Below, one piece after another: positions 26,842-37,641 of a DNA stretch of 64,000 nucleotides. The translations under genes were made by a program, and so were the position numbers. Numbering within the stretch: the stretch's first letter is position 1; every line of letters begins with the position of its first letter. The notes beneath the pieces were generated by a model. The model did no database searches and was not told where the DNA came from. It saw nothing but the letters and a program-made list of their open reading frames with translations. This stretch comes from Pirellulaceae bacterium (GTDB lineage Bacteria > Planctomycetota > Planctomycetia > Pirellulales > Pirellulaceae), in contig JAQWSU010000045.1 of the NCBI GenBank assembly GCA_029243025.1, positions 372,001 through 436,000 on the forward strand, read 5' to 3'.

Positions 26842-29679
26842 TCAACGAATGACGAAATTCACTAAACGGCCCGGGATCACGATGACCTTCACAATCTGCT
26901 TGCCTTCGAGTTGCTCAACAATTTTTGGATCTGATTTCGCGACTTGTTCCAAATCAGCGGCGGAGCAATCGGCCGGTACCTTCACACGAGCGCGGAGCTT
27001 GCCCTTGATTTGAACAGGCACTTCAATCACGTCGTCCACGGTGAGCGAAGGATCAAATTCAGGCCACGGTTCATAGGCTAGCGTCGTCTCGTATCCCAAC
27101 TGGGACCAAAGTTCTTCGCAAATATGAGGTGCCAAAGGGGCCAGCAACAGCACAAACGACTCCATCGCTTGACGAGGCCGATTGGGCTGCTTATTGAAGA
27201 AATTGACGAATTCCATCATGCGCGCGATCGACGTATTGAAGCTGCGGGACGCGAGATCTTCGGTGACCGCCTTGATTGTTTTATGCAGAAACCGGCTCTG
27301 ATCATCTGTACAGTCGACATCCTGGAGCATCGGGTGGAGCGTATCTGTTTCGGCCCGATCATCAATCATCAGCCGCCAAACCCGATCGAGGAATTTGCGG
27401 ACGCCGTCGACGCCAGACATGCTCCAAGGTTTGGTCGCCTCCAGAGGCCCCATAAACATTTCATAGAGTCGCAAGGCATCGGCTCCGTACTCCCGCACTA
27501 TCTCGTCAGGATTGACGACATTTCCGCGACTCTTGGACATCTTGAAGGCCCGAGAATCAATTCGAATTTCCGGGTGATCAGCAAGCACAAATGAGTCACC
27601 CTGCTTCTGAACATCCTCGGGAGACACATTAACTGATTGCAAGCCCGCCCCGTCAGAGCTTCGCACCGCCTGCCCGTTCGCAGCGCTTGTCGCATCGCTT
27701 GTCGACACCCAGTTTTGCTGCTGATCTTGCCAGCCGGTGTACTCCATTTCGCCAAGAATCATTCCTTGGTTCACCAGTTGTCGGAATGGCTCGGGGGAGG
27801 TCACATGGCCTCGATCAAAAAGTACCTGATGCCAAAAACGTGAATAAAGCAAATGCAAAACGGCATGTTCGGCCCCCCCAATGTACAAATCGACGGGCAT
27901 CCAACGGCGTTCTTTTTCCAAATCGATGAAAGCGTCCGAATTTTCAGGATCGATAAATCGGAGGAAGTACCAACAAGATCCGGCCCATTGAGGCATCGTA
28001 TTCGTTTCGCGACGATACCGTTTGCCATCGATCACAGGATACAACCAATCGTCATCAGCCTTGGCCAGCGGCGGCTCGGGACGACCATGCGGCTTGTAAT
28101 CTTCCAGGTGAGGCAAGTCGACTGGCAAATCCGCGACTGGTACCGGTCGCTTCAATCCATTCGGCTTTCCATCCTCATCCAATTCATGCAGGATCGGAAA
28201 CGGCTCGCCCCAAAAACGCTGTCGGCTGAATAGCCAATCTCGCAGCTTGTAGTTAACGGCCGCCTGTCCAATACTCTGCCCGTTCAAATCCCCAATGATC
28301 TGATCTTTGAATGCCTCGGTGGTCAAACCGTCGTATGCCGCTGAGTTGATCGCCGTTCCGACACCGGCAAAAACTTGTTTGCCCCGCAATACTTGCTCGC
28401 GGTCGACGTCCGAAGACTCACCAGGATCGACAACGGCAACGATCGGGATTTTGTACTGCGCCGCAAATTCAAAGTCACGTATATCATGGCCAGGCACCGC
28501 CATAATGGCGCCAGTTCCGTAGCTAATCAACACGTAATCGGCAATCCAAATCGGGATCTTCTTACCGTTCACTGGATTGATCGCATGCGAGCCTGAAAAG
28601 ACACCACTCTTGGTTTTGGTCAATTCCGTCCGTTCCAGATCGCTCTTCGACGCAGCAGACTGGCAATAAGCTTGCACAGCATCGGCTTGCTCAGCAGCCG
28701 TCAAACGTTCAACAAACGGATGTTCGGGCGCGATCACCATATAGGTAGCGCCATACAACGTATCGGGCCGAGTCGTGTAGACTCGCAGTACATCGTCCGT
28801 TGGATCAAGAGGCCATTCAGTCTGCGCGCGGCCCGCCTTCCAAGCGTCGAAATCTTCAGCAGCTCCGATGAAAAAATCGACCTCGGCGCCCGTGCTGCGG
28901 CCAATCCAATTTCGTTGCAACGCTTTGATACTTTCGGACCAATTAAGGTCGTCAAGTCCTGACTCCAAGCGGTCTGCGTACGCTGTAATTCGCAGCATCC
29001 ACTGACGCAGCGGAATTCGTTTCACGGGATGGGAGCCCCGTTCACTCAATCCATCGATAACTTCTTCGTTTGCCAATACGGTTCCCAGCGCGGGGCACCA
29101 ATTGACCAATGCGTCACTTTGACAGGCCAGACGATGCTCGTCCTGGTATTCACGAACGGCTCGCTCCCCCTGGGCTGCAATCTCAGCCGGTATGGGCAAC
29201 TCGTCGATCGGCCGACCTTTTTTTTGGTCCGTGTCGAACCAAGTGTCGTAAATGACCAAAAAAATCCATTGCGTCCAACGAAAGTAATCTACATCCGTGG
29301 TGGCAATTTCCCGGTCCCAGTCGTAGCTAAAACCGAGCATTTTTAGCTGGCGACGGAAAGTTGCAATGTTTTGTTCGGTCTGTACCCGAGGCGGAGTGTT
29401 GGTTTTGATCGCATGCTCTTCGGCCGGCAAACCAAAAGCATCAAATCCCATCGGATGAAGAACGTCATATCCCCGCATGCGGTAAAATCGACTGACAATG
29501 TCGGTCGCGGTGTAACCCTCCGGATGCCCCACATGCAAGCCATCACCGCTTGGATAGGGAAACATATCCAATGCATAGAGTTTTTTGTCGCCCGGTAGCT
29601 CGGGGGCACGAAACGTCCGATTCGACTCCCAAAAAGACTGCCATTTGGGTTCGATCTGGGCTGGATTGTATCTCGGCAT
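26842..29679 (-). CDS. leuS: Leucyl-tRNA synthetase
   Basis: A 945-residue class I synthetase charging tRNA-Leu. The HIGH site is HVGH (49-52) in [22 protein letters not shown], and KMSKS is at 713-717. The editing domain has the conserved [20 protein letters not shown] and the [15 protein letters not shown] string. A polar insertion (around [17 protein letters not shown]) precedes the KMSKS loop, longer than in E. coli. The ATG at 29679 gives [14 protein letters not shown], the family start. Single gene, divergent from map. Confidence 0.98.
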   Translation of the reverse strand: MPRYNPAQIEPKWQSFWESNRTFRAPELPGDKKLYALDMFPYPSGDGLHVGHPEGYTATDIVSRFYRMRGYDVLHPMGFDAFGLPAEEHAIKTNTPPRVQTEQNIATFRRQLKMLGFSYDWDREIATTDVDYFRWTQWIFLVIYDTWFDTDQKKGRPIDELPIPAEIAAQGERAVREYQDEHRLACQSDALVNWCPALGTVLANEEVIDGLSERGSHPVKRIPLRQWMLRITAYADRLESGLDDLNWSESIKALQRNWIGRSTGAEVDFFIGAAEDFDAWKAGRAQTEWPLDPTDDVLRVYTTRPDTLYGATYMVIAPEHPFVERLTAAEQADAVQAYCQSAASKSDLERTELTKTKSGVFSGSHAINPVNGKKIPIWIADYVLISYGTGAIMAVPGHDIRDFEFAAQYKIPIVAVVDPGESSDVDREQVLRGKQVFAGVGTAINSAAYDGLTTEAFKDQIIGDLNGQSIGQAAVNYKLRDWLFSRQRFWGEPFPILHELDEDGKPNGLKRPVPVADLPVDLPHLEDYKPHGRPEPPLAKADDDWLYPVIDGKRYRRETNTMPQWAGSCWYFLRFIDPENSDAFIDLEKERRWMPVDLYIGGAEHAVLHLLYSRFWHQVLFDRGHVTSPEPFRQLVNQGMILGEMEYTGWQDQQQNWVSTSDATSAANGQAVRSSDGAGLQSVNVSPEDVQKQGDSFVLADHPEIRIDSRAFKMSKSRGNVVNPDEIVREYGADALRLYEMFMGPLEATKPWSMSGVDGVRKFLDRVWRLMIDDRAETDTLHPMLQDVDCTDDQSRFLHKTIKAVTEDLASRSFNTSIARMMEFVNFFNKQPNRPRQAMESFVLLLAPLAPHICEELWSQLGYETTLAYEPWPEFDPSLTVDDVIEVPVQIKGKLRARVKVPADCSAADLEQVAKSDPKIVEQLEGKQIVKVIVIPGRLVNFVIR

Positions 29680-30043
29680 GGGAGTTTCCCCGGACGTGAT
29701 TGAGAGTCGCGACAAGTGCGAACAGTTCGGCGGTTAAAATCGGCGATTCTACTGTCTCCCGAATAGACAGCAAAGATGTCGCCGGAGAAGCCAAGCCCCA
29801 GATATCAAGATTTTGTGCAATTCCATCCTGATCCCGAGCGATCAAGATTATCGTGATTCGCCCAAGAATCTTCCGAACTGCCCATCTTCTTGTTAGAATC
29901 GGAGAGGAAGGACTAACGTCGGCGATCGCATTGCTGCCTTTCGATTTGCCCCGTGTGATTCCCACCCTAAATCGGCCCCCGCTTCGGCAATCTGGATGCT
30001 CCGCGGTTGGACCTCAACCCCTATTTAGAAACAACCTACTTCC
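29680..30043. other. Divergent leuS/map promoter region
   Basis: No gene is supported in these 364 bases. Both genes must be initiated here. A TAGAAT around 29884 on the plus strand is a possible -10 for map but lacks a good -35. No T-box or other known leader is seen for leuS. Confidence 0.35.
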
Positions 30044-30853
30044 ATGCTCTATGGTCACCGAAACCTGATTTTGGCAGAAGTCGAGCGAGATGCGATGCGT
30101 CAAGCAGCCGCCTTCAATGCAGAAGTGATGGATTTTGTTCGCCCTCATGTAAAAGAGGGCGTCACGACTGCGGAAATTGATCGACTCGTCCATGACTACA
30201 CCAGCCAACATGGCCATGATCTCGCCTGCCTGGGCTATCAGGGATATCCGAAGAGCTGCTGTACGAGCATCAACGAAGTCGTTTGTCACGGAATTCCGGA
30301 CAACTACGCGCTTCAAAGGGGTGACATCGTGAATGTCGACCTCACATCGATCGTGGATGGCTGGTTCGGTGATCAATCGGAAACCTTCTTGATTGGAGAG
30401 GTAGCCGAAGAAGCGAAACAAGTCACACAAACCTCGTTTGATTGTCTCTATTTGGCCATCAATGCCATACTCCCCGGATGTCGAGTGGCAGAAATCGGGC
30501 GTGAGATCGTCCGACATGCACAAAACGAGGGACTCAGCGTCGTTCGCGAATATGTGGGTCACGGCATTGGTCGCCGATTCCACCAAGACCCCTCCATACC
30601 TCATTACCCAAACCGCCAATCATACTCAGACCGACTCGAACCGGGCATGTGTTTTACGATCGAACCGATGATCAATGTGGGAACAAGACACACCCAACTG
30701 GATCGTAAAGACGGTTGGACCGTCCGCACAAAAGATGGAAAGCTCTCGGCGCAATTTGAACACACCATCTTGATGACAGAAGATGGGCCAGAAATACTTA
30801 CACTCACAAAGCTCGGGCCCCAAGCAGGCCATCGGTTCGATTCTCAAGCTTAA
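30044..30853 (+). CDS. map: Methionine aminopeptidase, type I
   Basis: A 269-residue metallopeptidase removing initiator methionine. Metal ligands appear in order: [18 protein letters not shown] (two Asp), [16 protein letters not shown] (His), MCFTIEPMI (Glu) and [10 protein letters not shown] (Glu). The substrate histidine is in VCHGIPD. The extra N-terminal domain of longer forms is absent. The following symporter gene begins immediately after the TAA, so the two genes are likely co-transcribed. Confidence 0.97.
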   Translation: MLYGHRNLILAEVERDAMRQAAAFNAEVMDFVRPHVKEGVTTAEIDRLVHDYTSQHGHDLACLGYQGYPKSCCTSINEVVCHGIPDNYALQRGDIVNVDLTSIVDGWFGDQSETFLIGEVAEEAKQVTQTSFDCLYLAINAILPGCRVAEIGREIVRHAQNEGLSVVREYVGHGIGRRFHQDPSIPHYPNRQSYSDRLEPGMCFTIEPMINVGTRHTQLDRKDGWTVRTKDGKLSAQFEHTILMTEDGPEILTLTKLGPQAGHRFDSQA

Positions 30854-32476
30854 GTGAGCGTAATGGCGTTAATTACAATCGGTTCATTTGTCTTCTTCAC
30901 AGCCCTTGTTGGCTTGCTCACCTACCGATTAACGCGAAAGGACGATCACGAAAGTTCGATCGGTTACTTTCTTGCTGGTCGTCGATTGACCGGCGGATAC
31001 ATTGCCGGCTCGTTGATGTTGACCAATCTGTCAACCGAACAGCTGGTAGGTCTTAACGGTGCAGCCTTTACGGACGGCATTTCCGTGATGGCCTGGGAGG
31101 TTCTCGCCGGTCTCTCTTTGGTGGCGATGGGATTGTTCTTTTTGCCCCGTTATCTCAAAGGTGGGATTGCCACGATCCCTGAATTGCTGGAGGACCGATT
31201 CGATAAAACCACGCGGCTAATCACATCCTTGATTTTCCTCGTGGCTTACACCTGTATTCTGCTTCCCATCTTGCTCTATACCGGAGCCGTAGGACTTTCT
31301 GGCATCCTGGACGTCCAATCATTACTGGGCATTGGGTCGGAACAAACCATCCTCTGGGTCGTCGTTTGGATGGTTGGCATCATCGGTTCCATCTACGCAA
31401 TTTTTGGGGGTCTTCGTACGGTCGCCGTATCCGACACCATTAATGGGTTTGGTCTGTTCGCGGGCGGTGTGTTGATAACGTTCCTCGGTCTCCAAGCAGT
31501 GAGCGGAGGCGAAGGCTGGTTAGAAGGCTGGCGAATTCTGCGAGAAAGCAACCCCGAAAAATTCAACTCCATCGGCAGTGCGAAGCAATCCGTGCCGTTT
31601 TCGACGCTCTTCACAGGCGTCATCATCATCAACCTGTTTTATTGGTGTACCAATCAGCAGATCATTCAGCGAGCACTTGGAGCCAGCAGTCTGGCCGAGG
31701 GACAGCGAGGTGTGATGGTCGCATCGGTGCTCAAACTGTTAGCCCCCATCATTCTGGTCATTCCCGGCATCATCGCCTTTCACCTGTTTGCAGCGGACGG
31801 CATTCACCAAGACCAAGCGTATGGTGCGTTGGTGCGAGAAGTGCTGCCCGGGTGGATGCGGGGATTCTTTGCTGCGGTCGTCGTGGGCGCCATCTTAAGC
31901 TCATTCAATTCCGCCTTGAACAGCACCGCTACTCTCTTTAGTTTGGGAATCTACAAGGCTCAATTGAATCCGAATGCGAGCCAAGCCCAGGTCATTCGCT
32001 CGGGCAAGATCTGCGGCACAGTACTGGCCGTTACGGCCATGTCGACGGCCCCGTTACTTTACGGACAAGACAGTATCTTTGGATACTTGCAAAAGATGAA
32101 TGCACTTTACTTCATTCCCATCTTTTCCGTGGTGATCATCGGATTGACCACGCGACGCGTTCCGGCGGCAGCCGCATCGACGGCCTTGATTCTTGGCTGC
32201 GTGCTGATCGCACTGGGCTATTTCGTACCGAGCTTCGCTGGGTTGCTCAAACCGATCGGCGACTTTCACTTCGTCGGTGGAGTGTTTCTGCTGTTGATCG
32301 TGATGATGCTCGCATGGGGCGCCATCACCCCCCGCTCGACACCGTACGAGCAACAGTATACCGGGGATGTTGACCTGACCCCCTGGCGTTGGGCCAAACC
32401 GATGGCCGCCATGATTGTCGTGATCGTTTTGTTTGTCTACGCCTATTTTGCCGACTTTTCCATCCTGTCCCAATAA
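30854..32476 (+). CDS. Sodium:solute symporter (SSS/SLC5 family)
   Basis: A 540-residue membrane transporter with about 13-14 helices. It shows the SSS pattern: YFLAGRRLTGGYIAGSLMLTNLSTEQLVGLNGAAF near the start, then the AIFGGLRTVAVSDTINGFG motif, NLFYWCTNQQIIQRALGA and AILSSFNSALNSTATLFSLGIY. These resemble glucose/galactose or myo-inositol sodium cotransporters. GTG directly follows the map stop; an ATG nine bases later is a possible alternative. It imports a sugar or polyol with Na+; substrate not determinable. It is convergent with the Rad50-like gene, with 19 bases between stops. Confidence 0.92.
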   Translation: MSVMALITIGSFVFFTALVGLLTYRLTRKDDHESSIGYFLAGRRLTGGYIAGSLMLTNLSTEQLVGLNGAAFTDGISVMAWEVLAGLSLVAMGLFFLPRYLKGGIATIPELLEDRFDKTTRLITSLIFLVAYTCILLPILLYTGAVGLSGILDVQSLLGIGSEQTILWVVVWMVGIIGSIYAIFGGLRTVAVSDTINGFGLFAGGVLITFLGLQAVSGGEGWLEGWRILRESNPEKFNSIGSAKQSVPFSTLFTGVIIINLFYWCTNQQIIQRALGASSLAEGQRGVMVASVLKLLAPIILVIPGIIAFHLFAADGIHQDQAYGALVREVLPGWMRGFFAAVVVGAILSSFNSALNSTATLFSLGIYKAQLNPNASQAQVIRSGKICGTVLAVTAMSTAPLLYGQDSIFGYLQKMNALYFIPIFSVVIIGLTTRRVPAAAASTALILGCVLIALGYFVPSFAGLLKPIGDFHFVGGVFLLLIVMMLAWGAITPRSTPYEQQYTGDVDLTPWRWAKPMAAMIVVIVLFVYAYFADFSILSQ

Positions 32477-32495
32477 CGACCGGACGGATTCCCAA

Positions 32496-35400
32496 TCAAG
32501 CGGACTGCAACTCACGGGCACTCTCCGCCCATTGAATCCAGGCAGTGACTTCTGCCAGATCAGGTCGTTTACCGTTTCGCATAATGCGTTTTCCTTCACT
32601 GGTTCGAATAAATCGCTTGACTTTATCGTGCAACTCATCGGCGAGTGAGGAGGCCAATTGACGCGGGGTGGTGATGCCGCAGGCGACGAGAATTTGCGCG
32701 TCATGTCCACGCAAGTTGGGAATCCGACAAACTAATTGCGTCTGCAATTGCCATTCGCGGATCAGTTTTGACGTAATCCGCCGATAATCAATTTGATCTG
32801 CAACCTTGTCAGGGTCTTTATCGAGTAATTCGGCAACGGTGTGGACATCAACGGCTTGGAATCGTTCGGCCGTTTTCGGACCAATCGATGGTGCATCGAC
32901 GATTGGATCTGACAGTTCGAGGAAAAACCGCATCGGTGCCTCGCGCGATGGCGTTTCCGCAATTGGCTGAGCAACGACACGCGACCGCGTTGACCTTGGC
33001 TTGCTGGACTCGGATCGCGGAGCAACCTTTGGTGCAGAAATCCTTGGTGGGATAGCACGCGTCATCACGGTTCGATTGCGACGATAGCGGGATTGACGGG
33101 CGGCTTGAATCCACCGAGACAGCCGCGATCGCTCGTAACGAGAAATCGCCCCAAATCGATTCCGGTGCTCCGCACTGACCAAACACTGCTCAATCCGACG
33201 ATGCAATTCAGACACATCAATGTAGGAGAGTTCCTGGGGATCATCGACCCCGCACACGACCAACAACGTGGCGTCATTGGCACTTAAACCCACGTAGCAC
33301 TGCATCGTCACAATGGATTGCCAGTAATTCACTGACGGCGCCGTGATGCCGGTACCGGCCAACAGTTGTTCGGCCCGTTCAGGATCTAACTCAAGAAAGC
33401 TGCGAACGACTTCGACTTCAATCTCTTGGAGCCGCGTGACAAAGGTGGCGTCCAAGCCTTCGACTTGCGTTAACAGCGTATCGTCGGAAACATTTCGTTC
33501 GCTTCGCACAAGGCTTTCACTGTCAGCATACTCGGCGCGAGCCCGGCGACTGGCATCCCATTGCTGGACCCAGTCATAGGTATGATCTCGTCGATTCCCT
33601 TGCGGTGGTTGCGGATAGGATTCAGCCATTCGACTTGGAATCCGATCTAATTGCAGAGCATCGCGACGGGGAGAAGTTTCCACGCTGCTTTCTCGTTGCT
33701 GCAATTTGAAACGACGGCCCCGCATGTTGGGAAAGAGCTGCAACACATGCTCATGCCGTGTAAACAAAATCGTCTGATGACCACGACTGGAAAATTCTTC
33801 CAACACTTCCGCAGTGGATTGCGCGCGGGAGGAATCGATATTCACAAACAGGTCATTCAGTAGTACAGGCAGCACCACGCCACGTTGATGGTAGGCGGCC
33901 ACAAGCGCTAAACTGAGGCTCAAATAGGTCTGGTCCCGCGTACCGCGGCTGAGTTCGCCGTAACGAAACGGTTTGGAATCCGCGTCATCGATCCAAACCT
34001 CATGCGACTCATTAATACGAATCCGACGAAAAGCACCGCCGGTCATTCGCTGCAATAGGACTGACGCATCACGTATAATCGCGGACGGACCAAGCGTCGC
34101 TTTTAGCTGTTCAATTTCGCGATACAAAGCATTATCACGATCTCGCAGTTGCCGACGCTCCTCAGCTCGGCAAATGCGATCCTCAACATTAGCAAGGTCG
34201 TGACGCAACGACTCAAGACGACGATGCTCCTCAATTTGCTCCCGACTCGCCAGCAGCAACTCAAGACGCCTTTCGAGTGTATTCATTTCCGCTTGCAGAT
34301 TTTGAACGCGTGTACCGAGAAAGTCGCGGCGCTTAACAAGGTGATTCAATCGAGTCTCAAGCACGAAATCTGTCGTCAGTCGCCGATTGAAAGCGGTCGA
34401 TCCATCGCTGACGGCAGCCTGACCGCTCATCGTCTCGCTGATCTCATACCAAGGTCGAATCACACTGTCACCAATATAGTCAGTCCACTGAGCTGATCCT
34501 TGCGGTGGTGCCAATTCCCCGCTCATTAACGAATCACGTCGTTGCCCCAGTTCCTGAATCAGGTCGGTTAACTCGGACTCGCAACGACGCAAGCTTTGTC
34601 GTTCTCGAGCATGGTCCTGATAGCGAGCCGCAGTCTTTTGACGCTGCACTTCACTATGTAAATGTTGAACATCATCGCGCATCGTTTGCAACGCAGCGCC
34701 AAGAATAGACTTCATGTAATCTCTGGCCGCCACGTGATCCTCGAATTCGTCTGGCAAGGACAAATCACTCACATCCTGTTCGATGTCGTCAATCTGGAAT
34801 CCAAGCGTCCTCAAGAACAGCTTCAAGTCGGCTTCGTCGCGTCCGGACGTCGAGCGAGCCTGTGTCTCCCACTCCGACATGCGAGCCTGCAATCCTTCGA
34901 GGCGTTCACGAATTGCCTGCAAGACGTTGTGCCACTGCTGAATTTGATCGTCGATTTCTGAAACTTCACGCCGTCCGGATTCAATCGTTTCCTCCCGCAG
35001 CTTCGCGGCTTCCCGAGAAGCTTCCTCAATCTGTCGTCGACGCAACTCGATTTTATCTTCCGCTCGCCTCAAACTCGCCTCGACCTCGACCAATTGAGCC
35101 CGACGTCGCGACATATTTCCCTTAATCTGATTTGCCTCAGTATCGATCTCGGCAAAACGTTCCAGTCTGCGACGTTCAAAGGCTTCTATCTCTCGCTGGA
35201 TCTCTTCGCGCCGACTCGACAACATCGGCAAACCTTCTTCCGATTCTGGCATCCCTTGATAAGTGCGCTGAACATCAGCAAGCTGTAAATCAAGCTCTTT
35301 CAGACGTCGGATCTGATTTTGATCGTAAGTCAACTCAAAGCCGCGTTCCGCGGCGATTTTAACCGTCCTGTCAATCGCGGGCGGCTGATTAAAACCAAAT

Positions 35401-35774
35401 GAAAAGAGGTGCGCGTACTCGTCGAGATCCACCCCCGTCAATCGCGTCTGTTCGTAATCGACGAAATCACCGGTCGCCCGTGAAATGGAAACGTGGCCGC
35501 CCGTCGACCCATCGTCTCGCCGTGTCACGACTCGCACTTGTTGGTCACCATCGACAATCCGCAATGATCCAGCAGCCTGTGTCGTGGAGGGGGCCCGATA
35601 ACGCCGGCTCACTTCATCGTCATTGCCATACAACACCCAACGAACAAAATTGATGATCGTTGTCTTCCCGGACCCATTTGGACCGTACACCACGTTCAGC
35701 TGCTGCGACAAGTCGTCGAGTTGCAGATTGGATCGAGCACCAAATCGTTCGATGTTGAGGAACGCAAGCTTCAC
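32496..35774 (-). CDS. Rad50/YhaN-like ATPase with two DUF4332-like C-terminal domains
   Basis: A 1092-residue SMC-type ATPase. GTG at 35774 is chosen because AGGAG lies seven bases upstream and the start VKLAFLNIERFG is typical. Walker A is GPNGSGKTT (31-39). Coiled coils span about 155-420 and 475-560. The signature is LSRGTRDQ (608-615), and Walker B-like VLPVLLND (634-641) has Asn640 where Asp is usual. The D-loop NID and an FTRHEH switch follow. After a linker, residues about 766-895 and 957-1088 are two related helical domains with helix-hairpin-helix features (SIGPKTAERF) matching DUF4332. No CxxC zinc hook and no Mre11-like gene are seen. Probably DNA repair or processing. Confidence 0.85.
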   Translation of the reverse strand: MKLAFLNIERFGARSNLQLDDLSQQLNVVYGPNGSGKTTIINFVRWVLYGNDDEVSRRYRAPSTTQAAGSLRIVDGDQQVRVVTRRDDGSTGGHVSISRATGDFVDYEQTRLTGVDLDEYAHLFSFGFNQPPAIDRTVKIAAERGFELTYDQNQIRRLKELDLQLADVQRTYQGMPESEEGLPMLSSRREEIQREIEAFERRRLERFAEIDTEANQIKGNMSRRRAQLVEVEASLRRAEDKIELRRRQIEEASREAAKLREETIESGRREVSEIDDQIQQWHNVLQAIRERLEGLQARMSEWETQARSTSGRDEADLKLFLRTLGFQIDDIEQDVSDLSLPDEFEDHVAARDYMKSILGAALQTMRDDVQHLHSEVQRQKTAARYQDHARERQSLRRCESELTDLIQELGQRRDSLMSGELAPPQGSAQWTDYIGDSVIRPWYEISETMSGQAAVSDGSTAFNRRLTTDFVLETRLNHLVKRRDFLGTRVQNLQAEMNTLERRLELLLASREQIEEHRRLESLRHDLANVEDRICRAEERRQLRDRDNALYREIEQLKATLGPSAIIRDASVLLQRMTGGAFRRIRINESHEVWIDDADSKPFRYGELSRGTRDQTYLSLSLALVAAYHQRGVVLPVLLNDLFVNIDSSRAQSTAEVLEEFSSRGHQTILFTRHEHVLQLFPNMRGRRFKLQQRESSVETSPRRDALQLDRIPSRMAESYPQPPQGNRRDHTYDWVQQWDASRRARAEYADSESLVRSERNVSDDTLLTQVEGLDATFVTRLQEIEVEVVRSFLELDPERAEQLLAGTGITAPSVNYWQSIVTMQCYVGLSANDATLLVVCGVDDPQELSYIDVSELHRRIEQCLVSAEHRNRFGAISRYERSRLSRWIQAARQSRYRRNRTVMTRAIPPRISAPKVAPRSESSKPRSTRSRVVAQPIAETPSREAPMRFFLELSDPIVDAPSIGPKTAERFQAVDVHTVAELLDKDPDKVADQIDYRRITSKLIREWQLQTQLVCRIPNLRGHDAQILVACGITTPRQLASSLADELHDKVKRFIRTSEGKRIMRNGKRPDLAEVTAWIQWAESARELQSA

Positions 35775-35781
35775 CGGAAAA

Positions 35782-35786
35782 CTCCT
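35782..35786 (-). promoter_or_regulatory. Ribosome binding site fixing the Rad50-like start
   Basis: AGGAG on the minus strand, seven bases before GTG 35774. It supports this start over the much longer open frame. Confidence 0.7.
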
Positions 35787-35927
35787 AAAGTTAGAAAACC
35801 GAACATCCCTGCTTGGAGTCGACGACATTGTCGAGTTCCGTGAAAATAACGAATCCTGCCCCGTGCGCGAACACGAATCCCGCATTGCGATGCTAGCTGA
35901 AGCGCCGCCCGAATGGCTATTCTCTAC

Positions 35928-35985
35928 CACGCTCAAATTGCCACAGCCACGCTCAAATTGCCACAGCACGCTCGAATTGCCACAG
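35928..35985. repeat. Three-copy 19-20 bp tandem repeat
   Basis: Three head-to-tail copies of CACGCTCAAATTGCCACAG: 35928-35947 (with an extra C), 35948-35966 and 35967-35985, the last with one A-to-G change. It lies upstream of the Rad50-like gene. With no spacers it is not a CRISPR array. It may be a protein-binding cluster or replication slippage. Confidence 0.85.
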
Positions 35986-36170
35986 CGAAGCGTTGAAATC
36001 ATCGCTCCAGTCAGCCGGAACGCGCCTGGCAAGCAAAAGTTCGGAGCATGCGAAAGCGATCAAATCACGAAAACAGACCGAATCTCTGCAACATTGCACG
36101 GCGCAACCAATAACGCCTGATTGACCGGTCGGGAAACAAACGGGCTTTCGCCACTCGATCGCGGAGTTGC

Positions 36171-36199
36171 TTGACCCACGATATTGGCTGGAGTAGTCT
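36171..36199 (+). promoter_or_regulatory. Candidate sigma-70-like promoter for the HlyD-like gene
   Basis: TTGACC (36171-36176), a 17-base spacer and TAGTCT (36194-36199) lie 80 bases before the start at 36280. The -10 match is only partial. Confidence 0.3.
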
Positions 36200-36279
36200 C
36201 CAAGCAGAGAAGGGTAAGATTCTTTTGACCCAATTAATTCTGCCCTCGCCCACCCTTTTAACCTACCCGAGAAACAACC

Positions 36280-37584
36280 ATGATTTTTTTGCTCAAGTTG
36301 CTGGGCTTCGGCTCTCTCCTTTTCTGCCTCCACTGGGGCTCCCTTGCCCCCGCGCAAGAAGCCAAATCACCAAGTGACAATCAAAAGCAGAAGGACGGGC
36401 AGACGGCAAACACACAAGATTCAAAGCCAACGGACGAGGTTGAGCTCAAAGGCATTTTCGAGGCGGCGAAGAGTTCACCCATTATGTTGGCACCGAAAGA
36501 GTGGGCAACGTTGACACTTGATGAAGCCGTCGCGCACGGAACAACGGTCGACAAGGGAGATGTTCTCTTGAGCCTCGATACGGACAAGATCGACGAAGCA
36601 ATCGATGATGCCAAAGGGGAATTGCAAACAGAGACACTGGCACTTGAGAATGCCGAAATTCAATTTAATCTTTTGCGCCGCACAAGCGCCATGTCGCTTG
36701 CGGACGTGATCGCCGCCGAAAAACTTGCCAGTGAAGATCTGAAGGAATTCATCACGACGGGCCGCGACCGCCGAGTCACATCGGCTGAGCGAAGTGTTGA
36801 GTCAGCTCGCAACAGTCTGGCCTACCAGACCGAAGAGTTGCGGCAACTGAAAAAGATGTATCAGGCCGATGACCTGACCGAAGACACGGAAGAAATCATT
36901 TTGAAGCGCACCCGGGATGCTGTTGATCGAGCCGAATACTTTCTTGATACAGCAACCGATTCGAAACGTCGCAGCCTTGCTTACACCATCCCTCGATCCG
37001 AGGAAGAATTAAAGACCGCTTTAAAGCGAGCCACTTTGGCTTTGGACGAAGCACAGCGTACGACGCCCAACTCGCTAAAACAAAAGAAGCTTGCCCTCGA
37101 CAAACAGCGACAGGCCCTCGACAAACAGCGGAAAAAAATCGCTCGACTTCGCACTGACCGAAAAATGCTAAAAATAAGATCTCCGCGCGCTGGCGTCATT
37201 TATTTTGGCAGCAGTAAGCGGGGAAAATGGACCGATTCAGAAACGATCTCGGCGATGCTGCAGCCTGGAAATGCGGTCAAAGCGAAATCCATTTTAATGA
37301 CGGTCGTGGAACTCGAACCACTCACCGTGCACGTAACGGTTCCAGAAAGTTCGCTGAGATTTGTGCAACCTGGCGTGGTTGCGGAAATCCAACCGATTGC
37401 GTACCCCGATCGAAAACTTCCAGGAAAAGTTCAGCGTGTTTCGCCAATTCCAATTTCGGACGGAATTTTTGACGCAATCCTAACTGTCGACCAGAAAGAC
37501 GGGTTGGCCCCAATTGTTCCAGGCATGAAGGCCGAGGTGAAGATCAAGAAATCCAAATCCCCGCAGTCGAGTGGCAATGAATAA
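36280..37584 (+). CDS. Periplasmic adaptor protein, HlyD/RND-adaptor type
   Basis: A 434-residue exported protein. A signal peptide occupies about 1-26 (ending APAQEA). A biotinyl-lipoyl half (TVDKGDVLLSLDTDKIDEAIDDA) leads into a long helical hairpin of about 170 residues. The segment LDKQRQALDKQRKKIARL is a duplicated coil unit. The second lipoyl half IRSPRAGVIYFG follows, then a beta-barrel domain (LTVHVTVPESSLRFVQPGVVAEI). Such adaptors link inner-membrane transporters to outer-membrane channels. No ABC, RND or TolC gene is adjacent, which is unusual. The next gene follows after 57 bases. Confidence 0.85.
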   Translation: MIFLLKLLGFGSLLFCLHWGSLAPAQEAKSPSDNQKQKDGQTANTQDSKPTDEVELKGIFEAAKSSPIMLAPKEWATLTLDEAVAHGTTVDKGDVLLSLDTDKIDEAIDDAKGELQTETLALENAEIQFNLLRRTSAMSLADVIAAEKLASEDLKEFITTGRDRRVTSAERSVESARNSLAYQTEELRQLKKMYQADDLTEDTEEIILKRTRDAVDRAEYFLDTATDSKRRSLAYTIPRSEEELKTALKRATLALDEAQRTTPNSLKQKKLALDKQRQALDKQRKKIARLRTDRKMLKIRSPRAGVIYFGSSKRGKWTDSETISAMLQPGNAVKAKSILMTVVELEPLTVHVTVPESSLRFVQPGVVAEIQPIAYPDRKLPGKVQRVSPIPISDGIFDAILTVDQKDGLAPIVPGMKAEVKIKKSKSPQSSGNE

Positions 37585-37641
37585 AATCCTTGTCTCGACA
37601 TTGTTTGGTACATTTCTTTAACGCTCCACCTTGAGTCCGTC

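Larger units (their letters stand above)
35775..36279. other. Divergent gap with a short tandem repeat
   Basis: No convincing gene. It must hold the promoters for the Rad50-like gene (minus) and the HlyD-like gene (plus). A three-copy repeat lies at 35928-35985. No nuclease partner gene is encoded here. Confidence 0.45.

Noticed and set aside
35928-35985. CRISPR array
   Set aside because: Repeats are contiguous with no spacers and no cas genes are present.
35623-36120. A 165-codon plus-strand frame over the Rad50-like start
   Set aside because: Antisense to a clear gene and running through the tandem repeat; no motif.
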